Shown one piece after another: positions 27,401 to 35,042 of a stretch of DNA of 64,000 nt (position 1 is its first letter; the number at the start of each line of letters is the position of its first letter). The notes under the pieces are model-generated. The model made no database searches, had not been told where the DNA came from, and saw only the letters and a program-made list of their open reading frames with translations. The translations under genes were made by a program, and so were the position numbers. Source of the DNA: Pseudomonadota bacterium (GTDB taxonomy: Bacteria > Pseudomonadota > Gammaproteobacteria > Burkholderiales > Burkholderiaceae_C); assembly GCA_021783695.1 (NCBI GenBank), contig JAJXTO010000006.1, positions 1 through 64,000 on the forward strand, in the 5' to 3' direction.

Positions 27401-27578
27401 CTTTGCCGCGCGCGCTTTGGAGGCTGTGGTCAAGGTCAAGAGCCTGGTGCTCGGCGGCTGGATTCGCGCGATCGTCATCGACCCGACCCAGGGATATAAG
27501 CCCTATGTTTACAACAACGGGCAGTGGGAAGAGCGGTCTCCCCTCATCCCGATGCCGCAAGAGGAACTCGCCACATGA
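24465..27578 (+). CDS. dabA: DAB transporter soluble subunit DabA (DUF2309, beta-carbonic-anhydrase-like)
   Basis: 1037 residues, the long DUF2309 form. Residues expected to hold zinc are present: Cys460 and Asp462 in MFCIDVRSEP, His719 in VGHNGQTENN and Cys734 in LDCGACGGGSG; the 15-residue spacing from His to the last Cys fits the described family. The start MVDTLNLGRRL is chosen because GGAGG lies 6 nt upstream at 24454-24458; the frame also remains open further upstream without one. DabA and DabB together hydrate CO2 using the proton gradient. The stop overlaps cpII (ATGA, 27575-27578). Confidence 0.93.
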   Translation: MVDTLNLGRRLRVRSTAYVAGEPVPFFWPMRTFIHHNPLYGLEHMPFEQAVRRAKGLFHARMFLPRSNYQNWQREGKISQVAIDQELSRRSQSLPIVPGIDWPRWLQAVMQSGSDQNPIDPHALPADAHAVLRAAPLPDGDGDSAAWLDQLRQHLRGHTMPEAVDALWGTQIADELDELVIKSCLDFFDEDQSSWRMPGRERGLFAAWSDIARRNARMFLRGLNVRRILDAVQDAESAVVHVMRELDVDPDDWSGYFTRELTRLHGWTGFIRWRSSAKHYYWAQRYPADIVDLLAIRLVVGLALVQESARQHQTPVKRGQLDSLLRERTAECILRQALHSGDVLPAWAHRIDDALARGDCVRCESLLREYAPQARKVRAQAQVMALRDLANAAGASAALEQIDASGVAQLMQGLQAFAEQEGMVWTLAMEAQSIDHLLASIQVPQDLPAGKRPFAQAMFCIDVRSEPIRRHLERVGDYQTFGIAGFFGVPVGFLGYGKGSESHFCPAVVTPKNLVLELPAALDPSDADFVSTLGHVLHDLKSSVLSPYVTVEAVGMLFGLDLFGKTLAPLGYSRWRSRMDTEKPVTRLLLDKLTREQADSIIRTLQRAMIVKALRAELHIERERVDDDVIRELRETALRHRQGATRLQSDFGTSAKAEAGFIEKLREVYRVDPDYANYQLVRLGRIGYSLDEQVNYVHTALTMIGLTKTFSRFVLIVGHNGQTENNPYESALDCGACGGGSGLVNARVLSQMANKTAVRERLRDMGISIPEDAWFLPALHNTTTDALDLLDLDLLPPRLLVYLERLRNGLRAASRLAAAERMPKLQSRVRAMEPAEAYRMSHRLAVDWAQTRPEWGLSKNVYGIIGRRSLSQAADLEGRPFLQSYDWRCDPKGRLLENILAAPVVVGEWINLEHFFSTVDNAHMGSGSKVYHNVAGRFGVMTGNLSDLRTGLPMQTVMREGQPYHEPMRLIALIEAPLDFAARALEAVVKVKSLVLGGWIRAIVIDPTQGYKPYVYNNGQWEERSPLIPMPQEELAT

Positions 27579-27901
27579 ACGCCATCAAGCTCCATCCGCT
27601 GAAAAAGCTGGAAATCATTCTGGAAGGTGTGCACAAGGAATTTGCCACAGATCTACTCGATCACGCGGGAGTCAAGGGTTACACCATCATCAACAACATC
27701 TCGGGAAAGGGGAGCCACGGCTTTTACGAAGGGCATCTAATGTTCAACGAGGATGACGCCTTGCTCATGATCATCGTCGCCGTCCCGGAGGAACTCGTTG
27801 GGCCATTGCTGGAAGGTTTCCAGGCATTTTTCGAGGCGCATTCCGGTGTGGTGTTCATCTCCGACATCCAGGTGGGGCGCTTGGTGAAATTTCGGGATTG
27901 A
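27575..27901 (+). CDS. Carboxysome-associated PII-like protein CPII
   Basis: 108 residues with the PII-like start MNAIKLHPLKKLEIILEG and the ferredoxin-like pattern (KGYTIINNISGKGSHGFYEG ... EHLMFN). There is no Tyr51-type uridylylation loop as in GlnK at 2.7 kb. A CPII protein from the Thiomonas group has been shown to bind bicarbonate and adenine nucleotides; the likely role is to tune the DAB transporter to internal carbon. It overlaps dabA by 4 nt and is the last gene before the cbbL promoter. Confidence 0.9.
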   Translation: MNAIKLHPLKKLEIILEGVHKEFATDLLDHAGVKGYTIINNISGKGSHGFYEGHLMFNEDDALLMIIVAVPEELVGPLLEGFQAFFEAHSGVVFISDIQVGRLVKFRD

Positions 27902-27919
27902 CACGTATCCGATCCGTCA

Positions 27920-27944
27920 ATTCGTTCAGATTTACTGAACGAAT
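27920..27944. promoter_or_regulatory. CbbR operator palindrome upstream of cbbL
   Basis: ATTCGTTCAG-ATTTA-CTGAACGAAT is a perfect 10-bp inverted repeat with a 5-nt centre. It contains TCA-GATTTAC-TGA (27926-27938), an exact TNA-N7-TNA, also a symmetric T-N11-A. It begins 19 nt after the cpII stop and has no U-tract, so operator fits better than terminator. Confidence 0.7.
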
Positions 27945-27960
27945 GTGTTGTCGATATAAA
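27931..27960 (+). promoter_or_regulatory. Candidate sigma-70 promoter of the carboxysome operon
   Basis: A -35-like TTTACT (27931-27936) lies inside the CbbR palindrome and an 18-bp spacer leads to TATAAA (27955-27960). Transcription would start near 27967 and leave a leader of about 230 nt before cbbL. The promoter assignment is inferred. Confidence 0.4.
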
Positions 27961-28199
27961 TTGATTCTTATGTGAGCAGGGCAGTATCCTTCGGATTCTT
28001 TTCGGGTATGCGTGGTTTGCTTCGAACCGTCGGAGGCCGCACAGATCCTGAAAAGTCAAGACGTTGCATCGCAAAGTCGCCAGCAGTTTGCAACGCGGCG
28101 CTCTGTATGTGCGCTGAGGCTGATTTCGGGGGGGCCGCCCTTGTGCAACGGTCAAACATTGAAATTTTTGTTGCGTTTTATCGCTAAGGAGTGATCGAT

Positions 28200-29621
28200 A
28201 TGGCAGTCAAGACCTATCAGGCCGGCGTCAAGGAGTACCGGCAAACTTACTGGATGCCGGAGTACACGCCTCTGGACACCGACCTACTGGCCTGCTTCAA
28301 GATCACCCCGCAAGCGGGCGTGGATCGTGAAGAGGCCGCCGCTGCTGTGGCAGCCGAGTCTTCGACCGGAACCTGGACGACCGTCTGGACCGATCTGCTG
28401 ACCGATATGGACTACTACAAGGGCCGTGCCTATCGCATCGAAGACGTGCCCGGCGATGACACTTGCTTCTATGCGTTCATCGCTTACCCGATCGACCTGT
28501 TCGAAGAGGGTTCGGTTGTCAACGTGTTCACCTCGCTGGTGGGTAACGTATTCGGTTTCAAGGCCATCCGCGCCCTGCGCCTGGAAGACATCCGCTTCCC
28601 GATCGCCTATGTCAAGACCTGCAATGGTCCGCCCAACGGCATTCAGGTCGAGCGCGACGTGATGAACAAATACGGCCGCCCGCTGCTGGGTTGCACCATC
28701 AAGCCCAAGCTGGGGCTGTCGGGTAAGAATTACGGTCGTGCCGTTTACGAGTGCCTGCGCGGCGGTCTGGACTTCACCAAAGACGACGAAAACATCAACT
28801 CCCAGCCGTTCATGCGCTGGAAGCAGCGTTTCGACTTCGTTCAGGAGGCCACCCTCAAGGCCGAAGCCGAAACCGGCGAGCGCAAGGGCCACTACCTGAA
28901 TGTCACCGCTCCGACCCCGGACGAAATGATGAAGCGTGCCGAGTACGCCAAAGAAATCGGCGCACCGATCATCATGCACGACTACATCACTGGCGGCTTC
29001 TGCGCCAACACCGGCCTGGCCCAGTGGTGTCGTGACAATGGCATGCTGCTGCATATCCACCGCGCCATGCACGCCGTGCTCGACCGCAACCCGCACCACG
29101 GCATCCACTTCCGCGTCCTGACCAAGATTCTGCGTCTGTCGGGCGGCGACCACCTGCACACCGGCACCGTGGTTGGCAAGCTCGAAGGCGACCGTGCCTC
29201 GACGCTGGGCTGGATCGACCTGCTGCGCGAGTCGTATGTGCCCGAAGACCGCAGTCGCGGCCTGTTCTTCGATCAGGATTGGGGTTCCATGCCGGGCGCC
29301 TTCGCTGTGGCCTCAGGCGGCATTCACGTCTGGCACATGCCTGCGCTGGTCGCCATTTTCGGTGACGACTCCGTGCTGCAATTCGGCGGCGGCACCCTGG
29401 GCCATCCCTGGGGTAATGCGGCTGGTGCCGCGGCCAATCGCGTCGCGCTTGAGGCCTGCGTTCAGGCCCGCAACGAAGGTCGCCAGATCGAGAAGGAGGG
29501 TCGCGAGATTCTCACTGCAGCCGCTCAGCATTCGCCCGAACTGAAGATCGCTATGGAAACCTGGAAAGAGATCAAGTTCGAGTTCGACACCGTCGACAAG
29601 CTGGACGTCGCCAACAAGTGA
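28200..29621 (+). CDS. cbbL: RuBisCO large subunit, form IA (carboxysomal)
   Basis: 473 residues. [18 protein letters not shown] is the form IA start; the carbamylated Lys lies in [16 protein letters not shown] and other active-site segments are present ([45 protein letters not shown]). It combines CO2 with ribulose bisphosphate inside the carboxysome. AAGGAG lies 8 nt before the ATG at 28200; an in-frame GTG 9 nt earlier is part of that ribosome site. Followed by cbbS and all shell genes. Confidence 0.98.
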   Translation: MAVKTYQAGVKEYRQTYWMPEYTPLDTDLLACFKITPQAGVDREEAAAAVAAESSTGTWTTVWTDLLTDMDYYKGRAYRIEDVPGDDTCFYAFIAYPIDLFEEGSVVNVFTSLVGNVFGFKAIRALRLEDIRFPIAYVKTCNGPPNGIQVERDVMNKYGRPLLGCTIKPKLGLSGKNYGRAVYECLRGGLDFTKDDENINSQPFMRWKQRFDFVQEATLKAEAETGERKGHYLNVTAPTPDEMMKRAEYAKEIGAPIIMHDYITGGFCANTGLAQWCRDNGMLLHIHRAMHAVLDRNPHHGIHFRVLTKILRLSGGDHLHTGTVVGKLEGDRASTLGWIDLLRESYVPEDRSRGLFFDQDWGSMPGAFAVASGGIHVWHMPALVAIFGDDSVLQFGGGTLGHPWGNAAGAAANRVALEACVQARNEGRQIEKEGREILTAAAQHSPELKIAMETWKEIKFEFDTVDKLDVANK

Positions 29622-29632
29622 TCGCACCCGTC

Positions 29633-29658
29633 GCGGCAGCCGCTGAGGCGGTTGCCGC
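29633..29658 (+). promoter_or_regulatory. Hairpin between cbbL and cbbS
   Basis: GCGGCAGCCGC and GGCGGTTGCCGC pair (one mismatch) around a TGA loop; no U-tract follows. Such cbbL-cbbS junction hairpins may protect the cbbL message or set the ratio of subunits. Confidence 0.6.
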
Positions 29659-29692
29659 CACCTGACACCGCTAGCCTCTAAAGGAATTCATC

Positions 29693-30022
29693 ATGGCCAC
29701 AGTGCAAGCCTACAAGTCCACCAAGAAGTTCGAGACATTCTCCTACCTGCCGCAAATGACCCCAGAGCAGGTGCGCCGCCAGATCGCCTACGCCATCGCG
29801 CAGGGCTGGAACCCCGCAGTCGAGCACACCGAGCGCGGCACGTCCGCCAGGGTGAGCTTTTGGTATATGTGGAAGCTGCCGATGTTCGGCGAGCAGTCCG
29901 TTGACGTGGTGTTGGCCGAGCTCGAGGCCTGCCACCGCGAATTTCCCGATCACATGGTGCGTTTCCTTGCGTACGACAACTACGCCCAGAGTCAGGGCAC
30001 TGCGTTTGTCGTCTATCGCTGA
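29693..30022 (+). CDS. cbbS: RuBisCO small subunit, form IA
   Basis: 109 residues, standard length. [20 protein letters not shown] is the family signature, and the protein ends in [12 protein letters not shown] as expected. It caps the L8S8 holoenzyme and contributes to the surface that CsoS2 N-terminal repeats bind. AAAGGA lies 8 nt before the ATG. 70 bp separate it from cbbL. Confidence 0.98.
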   Translation: MATVQAYKSTKKFETFSYLPQMTPEQVRRQIAYAIAQGWNPAVEHTERGTSARVSFWYMWKLPMFGEQSVDVVLAELEACHREFPDHMVRFLAYDNYAQSQGTAFVVYR

Positions 30023-30029
30023 GCCTGCC

Positions 30030-30065
30030 GGGCGCGGAAGGCTGCAAGGCGCCGCGCCCAGTTTT
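30030..30065 (+). terminator. Possible partial terminator/attenuator between cbbS and csoS2
   Basis: GGGCGCGG and CCGCGCCC form an 8-bp stem, followed by AGTTTT. The short U-run suggests partial termination, which would make RuBisCO messages more abundant than shell messages. Confidence 0.5.
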
Positions 30066-30081
30066 CGGATGTTGTGACTCC

Positions 30082-30099
30082 AGGCTCAGGTCTGAGCCT
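30082..30099 (+). promoter_or_regulatory. Second hairpin upstream of csoS2
   Basis: AGGCTCAG-GT-CTGAGCCT is a perfect 8-bp palindrome 35 nt before the csoS2 start, next to the 30030-30065 stem-loop. It could block a 3'-to-5' nuclease or act as a protein site. Confidence 0.45.
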
Positions 30100-30134
30100 C
30101 CCTGAATCCCCGACTCTCTGCATCGAGGTCCATC

Positions 30135-32846
30135 ATGACAAACCCTGCCGATCGCCATGCGCAGGCCACCCTCTCGGGTCGCGAGCTGGCTCTCAAGCGG
30201 CGCCAGGCCATGGCGCTGCATGGCAAAGCCGGATCGGCCAAGCCGTCCACTGCGCCTGTGCGCCCGCGGTCCGATTCGGTTGCCCCGGCTCCGCAGCAGC
30301 GTCCAGCGTCTGCTGTCTCTGTCGCATCCGCCGTGCGCGTTTCTCCTGCATCGGTGATGCAGGTGGTTCCGCCGCAGGCCAGCATCACTCCGGCGCGGGC
30401 CAGGCGTCTCGCGCTTTCGCAGCAGGGCAAGGCGGCGGTACAGGTAAACAACGCCAATGCCGCCAGCAGGAGTCGCCCGAGCGCTCATATGCGTCCGAAT
30501 GCTGTGCCGTCGTTGTCGTCAGCCGATGTGGCTTCGGAGGCGGGAGGCGCTTCATGCGGCTGTGCAACAACCGCTGAATGTGGTTGCGCAACGGCGTCGA
30601 CAGTGTCTGCGCCTCCTAGTGATCACGCCGCGACACGAGAAGCTGTCCGAGTCATCCCACTGGCTGGCGGGCGTGCGCTGGCGCAGGCGCGTCGCGCTGC
30701 ACTGGCGCAAGATGGCAAGGCCGGTCTGCGCCGGGTGGCTCAGGCGACAAAAATTGCCGCTTCGTTGCCGGGTCAGGACTGGCAGGTGGCGATGAGCAAA
30801 GGCGCCACAGCGCGTCAGGTGGCCATGCAGCGCCGCCATGTCCAGTCGCTTGTCGGGCGGGCCGGGGCGTCGAATGAACCATCTTCGCGTCACTCCGGGC
30901 GAATGAAGGCGCGTGATGTGCGTGCTGCCGCGCCGATCAAGGTCGAGGAAGGGCACACGCTTTCCGGTCAGCGCGTCACCGGAACGCAGGTCGAGCGCAG
31001 CCAGCGCGTCAGTGGCAATGAGCCGGGATCCTGCCGGGCGATCACGGGGACCGAATATGTTGGAGTTGAGCAATTCGACGCGCTGTGCACAAGTCGGCCT
31101 GCGCCCAATTCCCCCAAGGTCGGTGTGAGCACAACCTTGCGTGAGCAGCGCGTGACCGGCACTGAGGTCGGTAGGTCGACCAAGGTCACAGGGGATGAGG
31201 CAGGCTCCTGCCGCATATTGACTGGTTCCGAATACTTGAGTGCAGAGCGCTACAAGGAGTTCTGCGAGACGCTTCCCCCTGCTGGGGCGGAAAAGGTCGC
31301 GCGCGGCATGACCGAGATGGGTCAGCGATTCACGGGTACGCTGGTCGACCGCCAAGTCAAAGTGACGGGCGGTGAGCAGGGTGCCGATCGCGAGATCACT
31401 GGAACCGGCTACAGCGCGGTCGGCGCAGATCTGGCCCCGAACAAGGTTGAAATTTCGACTACGGCGCGGTGTAAGTCCGTCACCGGGACAGGCCTCGGCG
31501 CGCGCAGGGGCATGACGGGTGACGAGGCCGGGGCCTGCCGTCCAGTGACTGGGACCCAGTATCTGTCCAGCGAGCAGTTTGCGCAGGTGTGCAAAACCGA
31601 AGCGCCGAAGCAACCGCGCAAAGTCAGTGTCATGTCCAGCCAAGACGGGCAGAGCGTGACGGGGACCGATGTGGGCCGTAGTTCACAGGTCACTGGGAAC
31701 GAGGCGGGCTCCGCACGCGCCGTGACGGGCAACCAATATTTCAATACCAAAGATTTTGGGGGCGCTGTCAATGCCGCCCCGTCTAAGGTCAGTGCGATGC
31801 AAACGCTGGGCGGCCGGTCAGTGACCGGTTCAGAGGTTGCGCCCAGCCCAAAATTGTCCGGTGATGAGTCATTCGGGTGCCAACCCGTCACCGGCGTCGA
31901 CTATATCGGCACCCAACAACTGGCTGCAGTGTGCGAAGCACCTCCAGCGATCCAACCAGTCGCCAAAGTCGCTGCTGACCAGACCTGGAACGGACAGAGA
32001 GTCACTGGCGGCAACGCGGGCCGCGGGCAACGCGTGACTGGCAATGAGGCCGGCGCTTGTGCGCCCATCAGCGGCAATAGTTATTACGGTCAGAATCAGT
32101 ATGCGCAGTTCTGCGAGCCTCCTGCACTGCAGCGACAGCGTAACGTACAGCGCGACAGCGCAACCATTTCACTGCGTGACATCACAGGGGATCGGCCGGG
32201 CGCCGGAGGCTCGGTGATGACTGGCGATGAGCGTGGGGCCTGCGAGCCTGTAACCGGGACTCCTTATGTCGGCATGGACACCATGCCCGCTCAATGCGCC
32301 ACCAGCGGTCGTTTCGTTTCACGTGCTCGTCCAGCCGCGGCGCCAGTGCGTGATCCCGCGCCCAAGGTCTTCAGTATTCTGACCCGAGGCCATGCCTCGC
32401 TGGGCCGCGAGCGCGATCAAAGCGTCACGGGTAATGGTTTGGACACGGATCGGATTACCGGCTCGATCAACAAGGCAGAAGGCCTGATCACGGGCACCCC
32501 GGAATTCCGCAAGCAGGATGTGCTCCGATTGCAATCGCAACAGCAAGAGCAGAAAGATGCTGTGCAACTGCGTGCAGCGCAGCGCTTGAGCGGAGAAGGT
32601 AGTCAGCAGGGCACAAAAATTTCCGGTGACGTCTGGCTGGAAAAGACGCGCGTGACGGGCACGGAGGGCGCTTCGAGCTTGATGCGCAACCCGTCGATGC
32701 GCGGCCAGCCGCGTGGCGCGGGCAGCAATGCAGCGACTTTCCGCGATGTCGAGCGTCCCGAACTGCCGTCATCGCGCGTGAGTGGTTCGTCCGGCACGAC
32801 GGAGCGCGGCGCTCCTGTCACAGTGTCCGGCGGCGCGCGCGGCTGA
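30135..32846 (+). CDS. csoS2: Carboxysome assembly scaffold CsoS2
   Basis: 903 residues, intrinsically disordered, in three regions. The N-terminal region has four RuBisCO-binding repeats near residues 14-33 (LSGRELALKRRQAMALHGKAG-type), 87-102, 179-197 and 227-244. The middle region (about 275-735) has seven to eight repeats of the VTGTxVxRSxxVTGxExGSCRxITGTxY kind. The C-terminal region (about 740-903) ends in a VSGGARG tail. An unusual Cys pattern (CGCATTAECGCA, 141-152) sits in the N-terminal linker. A complete -1 frameshift signal lies at 31847-31894 (separate entry), predicting a short form (about 576 residues) as well as full length. Confidence 0.97.
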   Translation: MTNPADRHAQATLSGRELALKRRQAMALHGKAGSAKPSTAPVRPRSDSVAPAPQQRPASAVSVASAVRVSPASVMQVVPPQASITPARARRLALSQQGKAAVQVNNANAASRSRPSAHMRPNAVPSLSSADVASEAGGASCGCATTAECGCATASTVSAPPSDHAATREAVRVIPLAGGRALAQARRAALAQDGKAGLRRVAQATKIAASLPGQDWQVAMSKGATARQVAMQRRHVQSLVGRAGASNEPSSRHSGRMKARDVRAAAPIKVEEGHTLSGQRVTGTQVERSQRVSGNEPGSCRAITGTEYVGVEQFDALCTSRPAPNSPKVGVSTTLREQRVTGTEVGRSTKVTGDEAGSCRILTGSEYLSAERYKEFCETLPPAGAEKVARGMTEMGQRFTGTLVDRQVKVTGGEQGADREITGTGYSAVGADLAPNKVEISTTARCKSVTGTGLGARRGMTGDEAGACRPVTGTQYLSSEQFAQVCKTEAPKQPRKVSVMSSQDGQSVTGTDVGRSSQVTGNEAGSARAVTGNQYFNTKDFGGAVNAAPSKVSAMQTLGGRSVTGSEVAPSPKLSGDESFGCQPVTGVDYIGTQQLAAVCEAPPAIQPVAKVAADQTWNGQRVTGGNAGRGQRVTGNEAGACAPISGNSYYGQNQYAQFCEPPALQRQRNVQRDSATISLRDITGDRPGAGGSVMTGDERGACEPVTGTPYVGMDTMPAQCATSGRFVSRARPAAAPVRDPAPKVFSILTRGHASLGRERDQSVTGNGLDTDRITGSINKAEGLITGTPEFRKQDVLRLQSQQQEQKDAVQLRAAQRLSGEGSQQGTKISGDVWLEKTRVTGTEGASSLMRNPSMRGQPRGAGSNAATFRDVERPELPSSRVSGSSGTTERGAPVTVSGGARG
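31847..31894 (+). promoter_or_regulatory. Predicted -1 programmed ribosomal frameshift signal in csoS2
   Basis: The heptamer CCCAAAA (31847-31853) is in the correct phase, C-CCA-AAA at codons 572-573. Four nt later a two-part stem starts: CCGGTGA (31858-31864) pairs with TCACCGG (31888-31894), and inside it CGGGT-GCCA-ACCCG (31874-31887). After slipping, the -1 frame reads Ile-Val-Arg and then TGA at 31862-31864. CsoS2 of alpha-carboxysomes is known to exist as short and long forms made by frameshifting. Confidence 0.85.
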
Positions 32847-32862
32847 GCGAAGGGGCAGGCAG

Positions 32863-34428
32863 ATGAACACGCTCAAGCGCAGAACGGCTCTTCAGGCAGC
32901 TTGTGTGTCTGCGCCTGCGCGGCAGGCGCATGGGCTGGATGCGCTCCCGGTTCGCTCGGCATTTCATGTTACCGAGCGCGAGGTCGTGAATCCTGCCTGC
33001 GTGATCGGGCCCGGGCAGCGATGCGAGCATGCCTTGGTCGATGCTGAGCTCAACCAGCGTCTGTCCGACTACGAGCGTAGAGTCCGCGGCCGCTTCAGCG
33101 GCATCGTCGATGTTCTCAAGGAGATCTCGGCCCTGCAGCACGCGCAGGACTTTGCTGCGCGCGCGCAGCGGCTGGCGCAAGAGCGTCTGGGCTACACGCT
33201 GCCGCACCATCTGCTCGATGACGCCTGGGTGTCCGGCCTCGATATGAAGGCGCTGCATGCACATTGCATCTTCCAGAGTTTCAAGACCTGTGTTGATCAG
33301 ACCGAAGCGGATCAGTCGCTGTGGCTGAGCCGTATGGCACTCACCCCGGAGTTTCTTGCAGACTGCGGTTACCACACTGTGGACATTACCCCCTGCGCAG
33401 ACGGGCGGCTTCAGGGGCTACTCCCTTTTGTGTTCCGCATGGCGCCAAACAGCAATGTCTATCTCAAGGCGTATGCCGGGGTGATGTTCGATGTCGAGAC
33501 CGATATGGTCGACTGGGCACATCGGGAAGTCGAAAGGCTGAGCGGCGGCATCGCCGGTGGCGAGTCGCAGAACTATCTGAAGATCGCGGTCTACCACTAC
33601 AGCAGTTCGCACTCACACGAGCAGGGATGCGCCTTTCATGCCAGCAATGACAAACAGGCGGTCGAGTCGGCCAAGCAGCGTCTGGACGAACTGCGCATGG
33701 CAATAGAGCGCACCTATGGTGTTGGTGCCGCGCCCGACGTATTGCTGGTTGGTCTGGACACCGATCTCGATTCCCTACGCATTCATTTGCCTGATGCCGA
33801 TGGCGATGTGAATCCTTATCGCTACATCGATACTGCCGAAATCTATCGCGAAACCATCGGCCTGTCTGCCGATGCTGCGCGGGCCCATATCGCGCGGCGT
33901 GTGGATGATGCACAGAAGATGGATGGCTGGGCTCAGGGGCGCGGTGACATGTGTGCTGGCATGCGCCAATTGGTTTTGACGCTGACCGAAGCCAATCTGT
34001 CCCAGATTGAATATGTCATCCATCACCATCAGGGCCGCTACATCGTGCTCGGCCATGATGAGGAGTTCATCTGCGCCGGAGAGGCCACTGACTATGTGCA
34101 GATGCGCAACAAGTATTACTTTGCCCACCTCGACACGGTTGAGGAGGGTGCGGCAGATATCGATGTCGGTATCAAGATTTTCAACGGCCTGAATGTGCAG
34201 CATGGTCTTGCCGTCCCGGTGCTGGTGCATTTCCATTATTCGTCGCGCGTGCCTGGCTCGCGCGAACGCGCGCTCAAGCGCGCCAAACGCGTCAAGGCGG
34301 CGATCGAGGCAAGGTATCCAGCGCTGGTTGAGCGGGAGTTGCTGATCTGCCGCATGGCGCTGTCCGACCGGTTTCAGACCGAACGTTGTGTGTTCGTGGA
34401 CGAAGTGGTGGCGGATTCGGGACATTGA
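32863..34428 (+). CDS. csoSCA: Carboxysomal carbonic anhydrase CsoSCA
   Basis: 521 residues of the epsilon-class (beta-like) carboxysome shell carbonic anhydrase. Zinc ligands are Cys178 (in ITPCADGRLQG), His245 (in AVYHYSSS) and Cys256 (in HSHEQGCAFH), with Asp180 and Arg182 the likely catalytic pair. It converts bicarbonate to CO2 beside RuBisCO in the lumen. The N-terminal 50 residues (positive, disordered) likely tether it to RuBisCO. I chose ATG 32863, 16 bp after csoS2, over the longer open frame that runs back into csoS2. Confidence 0.96.
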   Translation: MNTLKRRTALQAACVSAPARQAHGLDALPVRSAFHVTEREVVNPACVIGPGQRCEHALVDAELNQRLSDYERRVRGRFSGIVDVLKEISALQHAQDFAARAQRLAQERLGYTLPHHLLDDAWVSGLDMKALHAHCIFQSFKTCVDQTEADQSLWLSRMALTPEFLADCGYHTVDITPCADGRLQGLLPFVFRMAPNSNVYLKAYAGVMFDVETDMVDWAHREVERLSGGIAGGESQNYLKIAVYHYSSSHSHEQGCAFHASNDKQAVESAKQRLDELRMAIERTYGVGAAPDVLLVGLDTDLDSLRIHLPDADGDVNPYRYIDTAEIYRETIGLSADAARAHIARRVDDAQKMDGWAQGRGDMCAGMRQLVLTLTEANLSQIEYVIHHHQGRYIVLGHDEEFICAGEATDYVQMRNKYYFAHLDTVEEGAADIDVGIKIFNGLNVQHGLAVPVLVHFHYSSRVPGSRERALKRAKRVKAAIEARYPALVERELLICRMALSDRFQTERCVFVDEVVADSGH

Positions 34429-34438
34429 GGACAGACAA

Positions 34439-34693
34439 ATGCGGATCATGCGAGTGGAAAAGACGCTGGTGTCGACGAATCGAATCGATTCGTTCGGCCA
34501 CCGTCCGCTGCTCGTCGTCCAGGACAAGGTCGGCGGTACGCGGAGTGTGGCGGTCGATGCAGTGGGTTGTGTGCCCGGGGACTGGGTCATCTGCGTCGGC
34601 TCATCGGCGGCGCGGGAAGCTGCCGGGAGTAAAGATTTTCCTTCAGATCTGACGATCGTCGGCATCATCGACCACTGGAGCGCGGAGGGCTGA
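34439..34693 (+). CDS. csoS4A: Pentameric carboxysome vertex protein CsoS4A
   Basis: 84 residues of the BMC-P/EutN-CcmL fold: MRVEKTLVSTNRI, LLVVQDKVGGTRSVAVDAVG and the conserved VGSSAAREAAGSKDFPSDLT. It closes shell vertices as a pentamer. A second ATG at 34448 (MRVEKTL) is also possible. It overlaps csoS4B by 1 nt (TGATG). Confidence 0.95.
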   Translation: MRIMRVEKTLVSTNRIDSFGHRPLLVVQDKVGGTRSVAVDAVGCVPGDWVICVGSSAAREAAGSKDFPSDLTIVGIIDHWSAEG

Positions 34694-34938
34694 TGGAGAT
34701 CTGGCGCGTCAAGGATGAACTCGTGTGCACACGGCGTGCGCCGGGTCTGCAGTCAGCCTCTTTGCGCGTCCTGCAGGGGCAGAGAGGCAATATCGAGGTG
34801 GCCACCGATCCGGTGGGCGCGCCGGTGGGTAAATGGGTGTTCACCACTCTGGGGAGTGCCGCAAGGCTGGCCATGCCAGACTCCACCGTGACCACTGATT
34901 TGACCATCTGCGGAATCATTGAGGGCTGGGAGGAGTGA
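34693..34938 (+). CDS. csoS4B: Pentameric carboxysome vertex protein CsoS4B
   Basis: 81 residues of the same BMC-P fold as csoS4A but divergent in sequence: MEIWRVKDELVCTRRAPGL, a KWVFTTLGSAARLA loop and the end TTDLTICGIIEGWEE. Family knowledge: CsoS4A and CsoS4B both supply vertices, with CsoS4B more abundant. Its start codon overlaps the csoS4A stop, indicating coupled translation. Confidence 0.94.
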   Translation: MEIWRVKDELVCTRRAPGLQSASLRVLQGQRGNIEVATDPVGAPVGKWVFTTLGSAARLAMPDSTVTTDLTICGIIEGWEE

Positions 34939-35004
34939 ACCCGACAACGGGTTTTCCGGGCAGTCATGTGAGCAAGGGAGCACCACGGGCACTGGCTCGG
35001 TGCT
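34938..35004 (+). promoter_or_regulatory. Two hairpins between csoS4B and the csoS1 genes
   Basis: AACCCG-ACAA-CGGGTT (34938-34953) is followed by TT, and AGCACC (34979-34984) pairs with GGTGCT (34999-35004). They lie where expression steps up from minor vertex proteins to major shell protein, so RNA processing, stability or an internal promoter is likely here. Confidence 0.45.
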
Positions 35005-35042
35005 TATTGGTGTGAAGTCGACTTTTAGACAAGGAGTGACAA

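Noticed and set aside
31847-31864. Sequencing error or nonsense frameshift in csoS2
   Set aside because: The zero frame is open for all 903 codons; the -1 stop belongs to a well-formed slippery site and hairpin.
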